Shown: piece after piece, positions 8,124-16,702 of the stretch
Layout: every line of letters begins with the position of its first letter
How positions within the stretch are numbered: position 1 is the stretch's first letter
Source of the DNA: CALJIC01 sp039805565
GTDB lineage: Bacteria; Chloroflexota; Chloroflexia; Chloroflexales; Roseiflexaceae
Direction: 5' to 3'
DNA: 48,508 bases
NCBI GenBank assembly: GCA_039805565.1
Contig: JBDLTZ010000255.1
Location: 1-48,508, forward strand
Translations under genes and position numbers: made by a program
Notes under the pieces: model-generated
Databases searched by the model: none
Seen by the model: only the letters and a program-made list of their open reading frames with translations
Told to the model about the DNA's origin: nothing

Positions 8124-8325
8124 CGGTCCCTCACAGCTCAGACGGCACGCGCCGCACGCTGCCAGTGTAGCGGATCCCACACCCGCCCGCCAGTGGAGAA
8201 CTCCCCGCTCTACGCTATCATGCACCCTCGGGGGACCAAAGGCCTGCGGCTCCAGCAGGCGTTTCGGGGCGAGGCCCCGGCCGCGTGGTATCCGCGCGAG
8301 AGTCCCCCTGACTGCGAGGAACCCT

Positions 8326-9789
8326 ATGCTCGACACCGTCGTCCGCCGCGCCGGACCAGCCGTCGCTGGTGTGGCGCTCGCGCTGCTGCTGGCGCAGCTC
8401 GCCCGTGCCGCCTGGCTCTTCGCCCGCCACGCATGGGCCGCCGTAACCTATCCCTACCCGCTGGACTACGGCGAGGGGCCGATCCTGGATCAGGCGCTGC
8501 GCCTGGCGCGCCTGGAGAACATCTACCGCGCCGACCTGTCCGCGCCGCCGTTCCTGGTCGCCAACTACCCGCCTCTGTTCCCGCTGCTCCAGGCGCCCCT
8601 GGCGGCGGCGCTCGGCCCCTCGCTCTGGTACGGCCGCGCGTTCTCCACGCTGTCGGTGGCTCTGGCCGCGATACTCGTCGGGCTCACCCTGCGCGTGCTG
8701 ACTAGAGACTCCGTTGCCGCCCTGGCCGGCGGCCTCGCGCTGCTGTCGTTCCCTTACGTGGTCCACTGGTCGGCGTTCAATCGGGTGGACTCGCTGGCGC
8801 TGGCGCTGTGCTGCGCCGCCCTCCTCGCGGCGGCCCGTGCGCCCCGCACGCGGCTCGGCCTCGCGGTGGTGGCCCTCCTGCTCACAGCCGCGATCTTCAC
8901 CCGCCAGTCGTACGCGCTGGCCGCGCCGCTGGCCGCGTTCGTCTTCCTGACCCGCGAGGCGCCGCGGCGCCGGGCCTTTGAGCTTGCGGGGATGGTCGCG
9001 GCGGGCTCGCTGGCGCTGCTCCTGGCGCTGCAGCTCCTCACCGGCGGCGGGTTCCTGTTCCACATTGTGTCCGCCAATGTCAACCCCTTCCACCCGAGGC
9101 ACCTCGTGAACCGCGCGAAGGAGCTGGCTGAGCACCTGCCGGCCCTGCTCGGCGTCGGGGGCCTCTTCCTGGCACTGGGCGCATGGCGCCGGCCCGCGTC
9201 CTGGTGGCTGGTTGCCCCCTTCCTCGTCGGCGCCGCCGCGTCAGCGCTCACGATCGGCAAGGAGGGCTCGAACGTCAACTACCTGTACGAGCTCTGCGCG
9301 GCCCTGAGCCTCGTCGCCGGCGCGCTGCTGGCCTGGGCGCGCGAGCGGCCGTGGCTGCGCGCCGCGCTGGCTCTCGTGTTGGCCTGGCAGGTGGGCGCCT
9401 CGGTCGCCTGGACCGAGGAAGTGTATGCGCCCCGGGTGCTGGAGCGCGTCGCGGCGCGCGCCGAGGTCGCGCGGCTGATGACGGTGGTTGAGGGGGCCGG
9501 CGGGCCGGTCCTGGCCGACGAGTACATGGGGCTACTGCCGCTGGCGGGGCAGCCGATCGTCCACCAGCCGTTCGAGATGAAGCAGCTCGCGGACGCCAAG
9601 CTGTGGGATGAGCGCGCTCTCACCGAGCGCATCGAGGCGCGGGAGTTCGCGCTGATCCTGATCTACGACCCGCCCGACTGGAACTCGTTCGACGAGCGCT
9701 GGACGGGTCGCCAGCGGCTTTACATCCTGACCGAATACGCGCCGGCGGAGCGCATCGCCGATACGGTGGTGTACCGGCCGCTGCGTTAG
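8326..9789 (+). CDS. GT-C fold integral membrane glycosyltransferase-like protein
   Basis: 487 residues, about ten hydrophobic helices, and a soluble C-terminal domain of about 110 residues. The first loop after helix 1 has an acidic aromatic motif (YPLDYGEGPILDQALRLA) and, after it, VANYPPLFPLL. These are hallmarks of the PMT/ArnT-like (GT39, GT83, GT87) superfamily, which uses polyprenyl-phosphate sugars at the outer face of the membrane; the loop-1 acidic residue is the catalytic one in that fold. The exact sugar and acceptor cannot be told. GAGGAA precedes the ATG. It is not in an operon: methylglyoxal synthase downstream is on the other strand. Confidence 0.7.
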   Translation: MLDTVVRRAGPAVAGVALALLLAQLARAAWLFARHAWAAVTYPYPLDYGEGPILDQALRLARLENIYRADLSAPPFLVANYPPLFPLLQAPLAAALGPSLWYGRAFSTLSVALAAILVGLTLRVLTRDSVAALAGGLALLSFPYVVHWSAFNRVDSLALALCCAALLAAARAPRTRLGLAVVALLLTAAIFTRQSYALAAPLAAFVFLTREAPRRRAFELAGMVAAGSLALLLALQLLTGGGFLFHIVSANVNPFHPRHLVNRAKELAEHLPALLGVGGLFLALGAWRRPASWWLVAPFLVGAAASALTIGKEGSNVNYLYELCAALSLVAGALLAWARERPWLRAALALVLAWQVGASVAWTEEVYAPRVLERVAARAEVARLMTVVEGAGGPVLADEYMGLLPLAGQPIVHQPFEMKQLADAKLWDERALTERIEAREFALILIYDPPDWNSFDERWTGRQRLYILTEYAPAERIADTVVYRPLR

Positions 9790-9825
9790 CGCTCCTGTCT
9801 TGAGTTGCGAGTCCTTGGCGCTCAC

Positions 9826-9853
9826 GACTCACGACTCGAGACTCACGAGTCTC
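9826..9853. repeat. Degenerate heptamer tandem repeat (GACTCAC)
   Basis: Four 7-base units: GACTCAC, GACTCGA, GACTCAC, GAGTCTC. The same unit reappears at 14782-14809. It covers the intergenic space and the last codons of mgsA. Confidence 0.6.
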
Positions 9854-10214
9854 CGATCGCCGCCAGTACCCGCTCGGCGGTAGCGAGGTTGGTAGCCAGC
9901 GGCACATTATAGACGTTGCAGACCCGCAGCAGGCTCTGGATATCCGGCTCGTGCGGGTGGGCGTAGAGCGGATCCACCAGGAAGATCACGGCATCCACCT
10001 CGCCCACCGCCACCCGCGCCGCGATCTGCGAGTCGCCGCCGAGCGGCCCCGAGAGCATGCGCTCGACCGTCAGGCCGGTGGCCTCGGTGATACGCTGCCC
10101 GGTGGTGCCCGTGGCGAGCAAGGCGCACCCGCCCAGCAGCGCCCGGTGGCGCCGGGCGAACGCGACTATATCATCCTTCTTCGTATCGTGTGCGATCAGT
10201 GCGATCGTTGGCAT
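9843..10214 (-). CDS. mgsA: Methylglyoxal synthase
   Basis: Cytosolic enzyme that converts dihydroxyacetone phosphate to methylglyoxal and phosphate, a bypass of lower glycolysis. 123 residues; E. coli MgsA has 152. Visible are the phosphate-binding HDTKKDD near residue 9, TGTTG at 35-39, the catalytic GPLGGDSQI with Asp61, and the VDPLYAHPHEPDIQSLL segment. All known active-site residues appear present. AGAGGAG precedes the ATG, and a good promoter lies at 10247-10275. It overlaps a heptamer repeat at its 3' end. Presence next to sugar-import operons fits a role in relieving sugar-phosphate overload. Confidence 0.95.
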   Translation of the reverse strand: MPTIALIAHDTKKDDIVAFARRHRALLGGCALLATGTTGQRITEATGLTVERMLSGPLGGDSQIAARVAVGEVDAVIFLVDPLYAHPHEPDIQSLLRVCNVYNVPLATNLATAERVLAAIGDS

Positions 10215-10246
10215 ACCCTGCTCCTCTGTGTGGCTGCAACGCGGCC

Positions 10247-10275
10247 AGGATAGATCGCGGCCCTCGTGACGTCAA
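10247..10275 (-). promoter_or_regulatory. mgsA promoter
   Basis: Minus-strand -35 TTGACG (10275-10270), 17-base spacer, -10 TATCCT (10252-10247). It would start RNA about 25 bases before the ATG. Confidence 0.7.
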
Positions 10276-10344
10276 ATCTCTCGGCGCCGGCGCCATCTTT
10301 ACAATCAGATGATGAGATCCGCCGTACGAAGGGGTGGAGGGGGC

Positions 10345-10373
10345 TAGACTGTAACGGCGGGGTGTGCTACACT
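10345..10373 (+). promoter_or_regulatory. Promoter of the 10468 lipoprotein gene
   Basis: -35 TAGACT (10345-10350), 17-base spacer, extended -10 TGCTACACT (TACACT at 10368-10373). Leader of about 85 bases before the ATG. Confidence 0.65.
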
Positions 10374-10467
10374 CGTGGCGGATGTCGTAGCGGCGCCCGA
10401 GGCCCGCGGGGCGGGGCTCTGGCAGCCTTACAGGGCGCTCAGCCGCGCCCAACCGCGGAGGTAGTCC

Positions 10468-11196
10468 ATGTCGACCCCCACACGAGCCGCGCGCGTGCTG
10501 GCGCTCATCGCGCTGCTTGGCGTCTCGCTCGCCGCCTGCGCCCTGCCTGGGCAGCAGGCCACCGCCCAGCCCGAGCCCGGCGCGGTTGGTGAGACCCCCC
10601 AGCTCGCCGTTGAGTCCTACCCGGGCCCCGGTACGCCGACGCTGGTTGTCCCCACGGCGCCGGCCACCGTCGCCCCTGGGGAGACGCCGCCTCCCACTGC
10701 CGGCCCCGGGCAACCCACTGACCCAGCTGCCGCCGTGCCGCCCGCGGCGGCGCCCGCCACAGGCGGGCTTGTGGGACCCGAGTGGACGGTGGCCTACAGC
10801 GGCGACCTGAACCTGGACGGCCGGAACGATGTGATCGCGTGGAAGCCCTCTACGGTGCAGAAGGGGGCGACCCTCAGCCAGCCGCTGTACGCAAACTACG
10901 TCGGCACGGCTAGCGAGCTCGTGATCGTTCACGCCGGGGCCGATAACCGGCCGCGCGTGATGTTCCAGGGTGGCCTCAGCAGCCTCGCCGCCGGTGATCG
11001 TGCGCTGGTGACTTTCCCGGCCAGCGGCCCGACGCGCCCGGCGGCGTTCATGGTCCAGGTCAACTCGCGCGGCGTGCCCTCGCTGCTGGACGTGCTCCAG
11101 GTGAACGCGAGCGGCGAGCCCTACGCGCAGGGGATCGGCATCCGCTGGGACGTGGCCTCACAGGCCTACCGCATCTCGGGCGCTGCCGGTAAGTAG
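10468..11196 (+). CDS. Lipoprotein with Ca-binding-like DLNLDGRND motif
   Basis: 242 residues. A signal peptide ends in the lipobox SLAAC (Cys24), followed by a Pro/Thr/Ala-rich linker to about residue 105 that should span the envelope. The C-terminal 130 residues form a compact domain that starts with WTVAYSGDLNLDGRNDVIAW, like the calcium-binding loops of FG-GAP/dockerin repeats, and is otherwise beta-rich. GGAGGT lies eight bases before the ATG. Function unknown; it faces outwards. Its stop is directly next to the stop of the convergent 11197 gene with no terminator between. Confidence 0.65.
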   Translation: MSTPTRAARVLALIALLGVSLAACALPGQQATAQPEPGAVGETPQLAVESYPGPGTPTLVVPTAPATVAPGETPPPTAGPGQPTDPAAAVPPAAAPATGGLVGPEWTVAYSGDLNLDGRNDVIAWKPSTVQKGATLSQPLYANYVGTASELVIVHAGADNRPRVMFQGGLSSLAAGDRALVTFPASGPTRPAAFMVQVNSRGVPSLLDVLQVNASGEPYAQGIGIRWDVASQAYRISGAAGK

Positions 11197-11583
11197 CTAT
11201 GGCACTGCCGCGGTGCAGGTCGCCTCGGCGCGGGACTCCTCCAGCGGTACCTCGGTCAGCACCTGGCCGTTGATCGCGATGGCGCAGGCCACTGCGCCAT
11301 CGCCCCCGGCGCGCTGCACGTTCAGCGAGAGCTCCCGCCCCACCCGGGCGCGGAAGCCGAACCGCCACGGCGGGGCGAGATCGCGTTGCTCCTCAACCCC
11401 GATGTCGTTCAGGTAGGTGATGCGGACCTGCTCCGCCGTGCCCGAGACGCGGTACTCGACGCGCGAGGAGCGCGGCGACGCCTCAGGGGAGCGCGGCGGC
11501 CCGAGGGTCGCGAAGAAGAGGGTGAGCGCCAGCGCCAGGCCGCTCACCACCAGCAGGGTGATCCAGATCTGTCTGCGTTGCAT
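11197..11583 (-). CDS. MmpS-like small membrane-anchored protein
   Basis: 128 residues, starting at the ATG at 11583, 11 bases after the stop of the upstream GH43 gene; longer upstream frames lack support. One N-terminal membrane helix (IWITLLVVSGLALALTLFF) is followed by an exported beta-sandwich. The pattern VEYRVSGTAEQVRITYLND, then LAPPWRF, then VACAIAINGQVL and a final ATCTAA matches the MmpS/transport-accessory fold, including the two cysteines that form its disulphide. In mycobacteria MmpS works with MmpL lipid or siderophore exporters, but no MmpL is seen here. As last gene of a glycosidase/ABC operon it may act in envelope or carbohydrate handling. Confidence 0.6.
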   Translation of the reverse strand: MQRRQIWITLLVVSGLALALTLFFATLGPPRSPEASPRSSRVEYRVSGTAEQVRITYLNDIGVEEQRDLAPPWRFGFRARVGRELSLNVQRAGGDGAVACAIAINGQVLTEVPLEESRAEATCTAAVP

Positions 11584-11594
11584 GTGTCGCAATT

Positions 11595-13571
11595 CTAGAG
11601 CGTTGTAACGCGCACCATCTCGAAGAATGCCGGGTTGTCCCACGCTCCCAGAGCGATGCCCGCCGGCCCGGGCAGGATGTCGAATACGCCGATTGCATGC
11701 TGCTCCCAGGCGACCGTGACGCTGCCGCCGTGCCGGACGATGCGCCACTGATGGTGCGCTGTGCCGTCGAAGCTCGCGGGGAGCGGCGACCGGATCTCGC
11801 CGGCCGCGCCGCGCCAGGCAGCCTCCCACGTCCCGCCGCGCCGCTCAACGACCAGCGCCGGGCCAGCGTCGCTTTCGCGTGCCGCGGGGTAGATCGCGTA
11901 GGCGCAGCCCTCAGCCTCGCCCGAGCTGCGGGCATTCACCACCAGCTCGTAGTCCTCCAGCTCGTGCTCCTTGCGGATGAGCGCCCGCCCATCCGTGGGC
12001 TGCGCGCAGAGCTCGCCGTCCGCCACGCGCCAGGCGCCGCTCTCGGCGCGCCAGCCGAGGCGCTCGGGTGCCTCCTGCTCGTCGAAGAGGTCCTCGTAGC
12101 CCACCGTGAGCGCGAAACCGGCGAAGGCCGCCGCCCGCCCGCTGGTGCGCAGCGCGACGTGGCGCACAGGCTCACTGCAGCGCCCGCGCCAGATCAGCGG
12201 CCCCTCGCCGAGCCCGAGGCGGACACGCGGCCCGTCCACCTCGGCGCGCAGCTGCTGGAACCCGCCGGCCGCGAAGTCCGCCGGGAGCGCCAGGTGCTGC
12301 TCGCGCCAGCCGGACTCGTCGCGCCAGAGCACGTGCGCCCGCTCCACCCCCGGCGCCGCCAGGAAGTACAGCAGCGTGCCGTCCTCCCCCTCGAGGCTCA
12401 GACCGTACGAGCCGTTCGCCGCCAGTGTCTCGGGCGAGGGCTCGGCGAGCGCGCGCGCGCTTACCTCGGCCACAAAGCATGGCGCCGCGAAGGTCGCCCG
12501 CGCCGACGCCGGATCGACATCGGCGGACTGCACGGCCGTGCCCCTCGCAACGCGCCACGAACCGCCGCTGCACTCCCACCCCGGCCCGAGGTCGCCGTCG
12601 CGCTCCTCATCGAAGAAGTCCACCAGCGTAGCTCGCGTGGGCGCCGGGCGTGGCTCGTCGCTTGGGCCGAGCACCAGCATGTGCTCGCCAGCCCAGTCGA
12701 GCGGGTCGATCGCCATCGCCCGGCCCTCGCCGACCCAGCGGTGGTAGACGCAGATGAGCTGCCGGTTGTCCGGCCCGCGCACCGCCGAGTTGTGGCCGGG
12801 GCCCACCACCTTGCCGGGGATGGTGCGCAGGATCGGCAACACCCTCTCACCGTCGGAGGCCTGCTCCCACTCGTCCGGGCGGTCGATCCGGTCGCTTGTG
12901 GCGAAGCTCACGCCGTAGGTCGGGTTGGTCCAGTTGCCGCCGCTGAACATCTGGTAGTAGCGGCCCTTACGCCAGAGCACGAACGGCCCCTCCACCGTGT
13001 GCCAGCGCACGCCGCCCTTCTCCGCCCGGTTCGGGTCGTACACCTGCCAGTCGTAGCGGGCGCGCGTCACCGGGCGCGAGGGGCCGGCGGGGGTCAGCGG
13101 GTCGTCGAGGCGCACCATCGCCGTGCCGGTGCCCACGTGGCTGTGCTCGAGGTAGTCGGTAGCGTAGAACAGGTAGCGGGCGCCGTCGTGGTCCTGGAAG
13201 ACGTGCGCGTCGATCGCGAAGGGCTCGGCCGTGAGCCGCACCCCCTGGTCCACGAATGGGCCGGCCGGGTGGTCGGCCACGGCCACGCGTACGGCCATGT
13301 CCTCGAGCTCGATCCCGGCGCTGTAGTACATGTAGAAGCGGCCGCGGTAGTAGCTCACCTCGGGCGCCCAGTAGTGCGGTATGTCGCCGGGGAGTGGGTC
13401 GAGCGCGCCGCCCATCTCCTCCCAGCGCACCAGGTCACGTGAGCGCAGCACGCCGAAGCAGCGGCCGTCGCGCCAGTGGCCAGTGCAGTAGGCCCAGTAT
13501 TCGCCGCACCACTTCAAGACGAACGGGTCAGGGAAGTTGTTGGGGTAGACAGGGTTGGTGTAGCTGTTCAT
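11595..13571 (-). CDS. GH43-family glycosidase with two C-terminal beta-sandwich modules
   Basis: 658 residues, no signal peptide, so cytoplasmic. Residues 1-315 are a five-bladed propeller of family GH43: NPVYPNNFPDPFVLK with base Asp15, AIDAHVFQD with Asp121 (pKa modulator) and HTVEGPFVL with acid Glu194. The family removes arabinose or xylose from plant glycans. Two related modules follow, each opening with FDE...GWxxxxGxWRVAxG (about 318-490 and 490-658); they resemble LamG/DUF1080-like sandwiches and probably bind glycan. It is downstream of the ABC importer and the secreted GH43, so it probably finishes imported oligosaccharides. The 63-base gap upstream holds a 14-bp tandem repeat. Confidence 0.88.
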   Translation of the reverse strand: MNSYTNPVYPNNFPDPFVLKWCGEYWAYCTGHWRDGRCFGVLRSRDLVRWEEMGGALDPLPGDIPHYWAPEVSYYRGRFYMYYSAGIELEDMAVRVAVADHPAGPFVDQGVRLTAEPFAIDAHVFQDHDGARYLFYATDYLEHSHVGTGTAMVRLDDPLTPAGPSRPVTRARYDWQVYDPNRAEKGGVRWHTVEGPFVLWRKGRYYQMFSGGNWTNPTYGVSFATSDRIDRPDEWEQASDGERVLPILRTIPGKVVGPGHNSAVRGPDNRQLICVYHRWVGEGRAMAIDPLDWAGEHMLVLGPSDEPRPAPTRATLVDFFDEERDGDLGPGWECSGGSWRVARGTAVQSADVDPASARATFAAPCFVAEVSARALAEPSPETLAANGSYGLSLEGEDGTLLYFLAAPGVERAHVLWRDESGWREQHLALPADFAAGGFQQLRAEVDGPRVRLGLGEGPLIWRGRCSEPVRHVALRTSGRAAAFAGFALTVGYEDLFDEQEAPERLGWRAESGAWRVADGELCAQPTDGRALIRKEHELEDYELVVNARSSGEAEGCAYAIYPAARESDAGPALVVERRGGTWEAAWRGAAGEIRSPLPASFDGTAHHQWRIVRHGGSVTVAWEQHAIGVFDILPGPAGIALGAWDNPAFFEMVRVTTL

Positions 13572-13589
13572 AGAGCTCGTTCATGGCTC

Positions 13590-13617
13590 AGAGTGCAAAG
13601 CGTAGAGTGCAACGCGG
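13590..13617. repeat. 14-bp direct repeat between the two GH43 genes
   Basis: AGAGTGCAAAGCGT followed at once by AGAGTGCAACGCGG: two tandem copies, 11 of 14 identical, in the 63-base gap between the GH43 genes. Confidence 0.6.
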
Positions 13618-13634
13618 TGTATTGTAACGCCGCA

Positions 13635-14768
13635 CTACGAACCTTGCGCTTCCGGCGCCGGCTGCGGGTCCACGGTGGGTCCGAGCACGTCGGGCTTGCC
13701 GTCCGTCCACTCAAGACGGTCCAGCCACATGAAGCGGCGGCTGCCGCGCGTCCCGTTGCTCAGCACTTCCCAGGCATGGTATACCAGCCAGGTTTCGCCG
13801 TCTACCTCGACAATATCCTGGTGGCCGGGGCCGACCACCAGCGGGGGTTGGTCGATCTTGCTCGCCAGGACGGGGTTCTCCTCGGCGTCCGTACACGGCC
13901 CCACGGCGCTCTCGCAGCGCGCGTACCCCACGGCGTAGCGCAGGCCGGCGTAGCCGTTTGCCGAGAAGAAAAGGAAGTAGTCGTCGCCGCGTCGCACCAT
14001 CGTGGGCGCCTCTACCACGCTCCCCTCCCAGGCCTCATCGTTCCGCACCAGGCGCGTCGGCTCACCGGTGAGGCTGAGACCGTCGGGCGCGAGCGGCTGG
14101 ACGTACAGGTAGGTCGGCTGACCGCAGCAGTTGCCATCGTTCTTCCAGTACAGGTAGAGCTGGTCGCCATCGCGGAACGGGTGCGCGTCGATCGACCCCC
14201 CCTCGTCCACCTGGCAGATCAGCGGCGTGTCTGAGGCCGGGCGGTAGCGCCCCGCCGGGTCATCGGCGGTGGCGATGCCGATGCACTGGCGCTCGGAGGC
14301 CTTGTCGCGGGCGGTGAAGTAGAGCACGTAGCGCCCGCCCGCGTCGATCACCTCGGGCGCCCACACGTCGGCCTGGCCGAGCCGCACCCACGGCGGGAGC
14401 GCCGGCATGGCGTCTGGCATGCGCTCCCAGGTGACCAAGTCCGTGGAGCGGGCCGCCTGGACGTTGCGCCCGTTGCCGTTGGTTGCGTAGGCGTAGTATA
14501 CGTCATCTTTCTCGATCACACCCGGGTCGGGGAAGTCTTGCCGCATCACCGGGTTGGTGAAGGAGCCGGGCGGTGGCGCCGATTGCTGAGCCCCGGCTGG
14601 CGCGCTGGTCGGGGCCGCATCGCCTCCCGCGGCCGACGCTGGTGTAGGCGCGGCGGCCTGTGTTGGCGCGGGGACGGCCGTAGGTGCGGCGCTCTGCTCG
14701 GCGCGGCCGCACCCGGCAAAGAATAGAACAAGCGCAACGACTGCGGCAGCGCGTGCGGCGACATTCAT
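13635..14768 (-). CDS. Secreted GH43-family lipoprotein (arabinanase/arabinofuranosidase-like)
   Basis: 377 residues. Signal peptide with lipobox FFAGC (Cys20), Ala/Pro/Thr-rich spacer to about residue 67, then a GH43 propeller: NPVMRQDFPDPGVI with Asp81, GGSIDAHPF with Asp194 and SVVEAPTMV with Glu253. It should be anchored outside the cell and cut arabinose- or xylose-containing glycans, feeding the ABC importer encoded directly upstream. The exact specificity cannot be read from sequence. The gene is separated from the permease gene by 42 bases containing a heptamer repeat. Confidence 0.9.
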   Translation of the reverse strand: MNVAARAAAVVALVLFFAGCGRAEQSAAPTAVPAPTQAAAPTPASAAGGDAAPTSAPAGAQQSAPPPGSFTNPVMRQDFPDPGVIEKDDVYYAYATNGNGRNVQAARSTDLVTWERMPDAMPALPPWVRLGQADVWAPEVIDAGGRYVLYFTARDKASERQCIGIATADDPAGRYRPASDTPLICQVDEGGSIDAHPFRDGDQLYLYWKNDGNCCGQPTYLYVQPLAPDGLSLTGEPTRLVRNDEAWEGSVVEAPTMVRRGDDYFLFFSANGYAGLRYAVGYARCESAVGPCTDAEENPVLASKIDQPPLVVGPGHQDIVEVDGETWLVYHAWEVLSNGTRGSRRFMWLDRLEWTDGKPDVLGPTVDPQPAPEAQGS

Positions 14769-14781
14769 AGCACCTCACGAG

Positions 14782-14809
14782 GACTCACGACTCAGCACTC
14801 AGCACTCGT
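14782..14809. repeat. Heptamer tandem repeat, second copy
   Basis: Units GACTCAC, GACTCAG, CACTCAG, CACTCGT fill the gap between the permease stop and the GH43 lipoprotein start. Same consensus as 9826-9853. Confidence 0.6.
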
Positions 14810-14810
14810 C

Positions 14811-15701
14811 CTACTGCCCCGCGAGCCCGGTGGTGGCCACGCTCTTCACGATGTAGCGCTGGAGCGCGATGTAGACGATCAGCACCGGGACGGCGGCGAT
14901 GGTGGCGCCGGCCATCATCTGGCCGTACTCCGAGGTGTAGGCGCCCTGGAGCGTGCGCAGGCCGGGCGGCAGCGTCTGGAGCTGGCGGTCCTTCAGGATC
15001 AGCAGCGGCCAGAGGAAGTCGTTCCAGCTCGCCAGGAAGGTGATCACGGCCAGGGTGGCCATCGCCGGCTTGGCGAGCGGCAGCGCCACGCGGACGAAGG
15101 TCTGGAGCGGCGAGGCGCCGTCGATGTGCGCGGCCTCCTCCAGCTCACGCGGGATGGTCTCGAAGAACTGGCGCAGGAAGAACACGCCGAACACGCCGGC
15201 GAGCGCCGGCACCACCACCCCGGCGTAGTTGTTGAGCCAGCCGAAGTTCGCCACAGTGATGAAGTTCGGCACGAGGAACATCATGCCGGGCAGGAACAGC
15301 GTGGCCAGCAGCAGCGCGAAGATCACGTTGCGGCCGCGGAACTGCATGCGCGCGTAGGCGTAGGCCGCCAGCGAGTCCACCACCAGGGTCAGCACGGTCA
15401 CGATCGAGGCCACCATCAGGCTGTTGACGAACCAGCGGCCCATGGGGGTGCTGGGGTTGTTGAGGATGCGCTCGTAGTTGGCGGTGGTGACGGTCTTCGG
15501 GATCCAGTAGACCTCCTGGGTGAACCACTGGGACTTGGGCTTGAGCGAGGTGGAGAGCATCCAGAACATCGGCATCAGGAAGATCAGCGCCACCACGACC
15601 ATGGTGGCGTAGAGCACGATATTGCGGATGAGCTTACGGTTGCGCGCGCCGGCCTCGTTTTGGCGCGGCGAGAGCGTGCGCTCTGGCGTTGCGGTTGTCA
15701 T
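14811..15701 (-). CDS. CUT1 sugar ABC transporter permease (MalG/AraQ type)
   Basis: 296 residues with six membrane helices. The EAA loop that docks on the ATPase reads EEAAHIDGASPLQTFVRVAL at about residues 190-210. N-terminal LMPMFWMLSTSLK is the usual MalG-type helix 1 boundary. AGAGGG lies nine bases before the ATG, and three bases separate it from the stop of the partner permease, so the two are co-translated. No ATPase gene is found in the cluster; a shared MsmK/UgpC-type ATPase encoded elsewhere is the usual solution for CUT1 systems. Confidence 0.93.
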   Translation of the reverse strand: MTTATPERTLSPRQNEAGARNRKLIRNIVLYATMVVVALIFLMPMFWMLSTSLKPKSQWFTQEVYWIPKTVTTANYERILNNPSTPMGRWFVNSLMVASIVTVLTLVVDSLAAYAYARMQFRGRNVIFALLLATLFLPGMMFLVPNFITVANFGWLNNYAGVVVPALAGVFGVFFLRQFFETIPRELEEAAHIDGASPLQTFVRVALPLAKPAMATLAVITFLASWNDFLWPLLILKDRQLQTLPPGLRTLQGAYTSEYGQMMAGATIAAVPVLIVYIALQRYIVKSVATTGLAGQ

Positions 15702-15704
15702 AGC

Positions 15705-16655
15705 CTAGCCCTCTCGCTCGCGGAAGATACGGAAGTTCGCGTAGGAGAACGCGATCATGATCAGCGCCGTTACAAAGGACATGGCTGCCGCGCTGCCCTG
15801 CAGGTTGCGCTCGAACCCCTCGCGGTAGATCCGGAGCATCACCGGCTCGGTGGCGCCGCCGCCGCCGGCCTGGGCTGGGCCGCCGTTTGTCATAATGAAC
15901 GGCTGGATAAACAGGTTGAACGAGGCGATGATCGAGGTGACGATGATGAAGATCAGCACCGGCCGCAGGAGCGGCAGGGTAATGCGCCAGAAGGACTGCG
16001 CCCCGGTGGCGCCGTCGATCGAGGCCGCCTCGTAGACGTAGTCCGGGATGTCCTGCAGCGCGGCCAGCAGGATGATCATGTTAAAGCCACAGGTCCACCA
16101 GACCGTGCAGACCACCACCGCCACCCACGCCCAGGGCATGGTGGAGAGCCAGCGCGGCGCGGTGAGGCCGGCGTCGGCGAGGTAGTGGTTGATCAGGCCG
16201 CCCTGGCTCTGGAAGATCCACCACCAGAGCAGCGCGACCACGGCGCCCGAGAGGGCCCAGGGCGCGAAGTAGATCGCGCGGAAGATGTTGCTGCCGCGGA
16301 TGCGGGTGTTGAGCAGCAGGGCCAGCCCGAGTGGTATCACCACCAGGAACGGCACGCTGTACACCACGAACTCCATGGTGTTGATCAGCGAGTTCCAGAA
16401 GACCTGGTACTGCACGACGTTGGGAGTGAAGAGGTTGACGTAATTCTGCAGGCCGACGAAGCGGTTGCTCTCCGGCCGCAGATAGTCGTACTGCATGAAG
16501 CTGATGTACAGGCCGTTGAAGAAGGGGTAGCCGACGAAGATGCTGAACACCAGCAGGTGGGGCAGGATGAAGAGGTACGGCGTGATGTTCGGCCCGGACC
16601 GCGGCGCGGCCCCGGCCGTCGCCGCCTCGCGCCGTCGCCGCGCGGTGGTCGCCAT
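15705..16655 (-). CDS. CUT1 sugar ABC transporter permease (MalF/UgpA type)
   Basis: 316 residues. The N-terminus is Arg/Ala-rich and cytosolic, followed by six helices. Helix 1 reads PYLFILPHLLVFSIFVGYPF and the EAA loop reads YEAASIDGATGAQSFWRITL. It forms the membrane channel with the next permease. AAGG precedes the ATG at 16655. The 130-base gap to the binding-protein gene upstream contains two hairpins that probably set the ratio of binding protein to permease. Confidence 0.93.
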   Translation of the reverse strand: MATTARRRREAATAGAAPRSGPNITPYLFILPHLLVFSIFVGYPFFNGLYISFMQYDYLRPESNRFVGLQNYVNLFTPNVVQYQVFWNSLINTMEFVVYSVPFLVVIPLGLALLLNTRIRGSNIFRAIYFAPWALSGAVVALLWWWIFQSQGGLINHYLADAGLTAPRWLSTMPWAWVAVVVCTVWWTCGFNMIILLAALQDIPDYVYEAASIDGATGAQSFWRITLPLLRPVLIFIIVTSIIASFNLFIQPFIMTNGGPAQAGGGGATEPVMLRIYREGFERNLQGSAAAMSFVTALIMIAFSYANFRIFREREG

Positions 16656-16702
16656 AACATAGCCTTTCGTTTCGACGGGGGTATGCCCCGTGCCCCAGGC
16701 CG

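Noticed and set aside
9826..9853. Heptamer array as a CRISPR or phage attachment site
   Set aside because: Units are 7 bases without spacers; no cas genes, integrase or duplicated tRNA end are present.
11697..13442. 581-residue open frame on the plus strand opposite the GH43 gene
   Set aside because: It mirrors the codon positions of the GH43 gene and is Arg/Val/Ala/His-rich without any family motif. The minus-strand gene has all catalytic residues.
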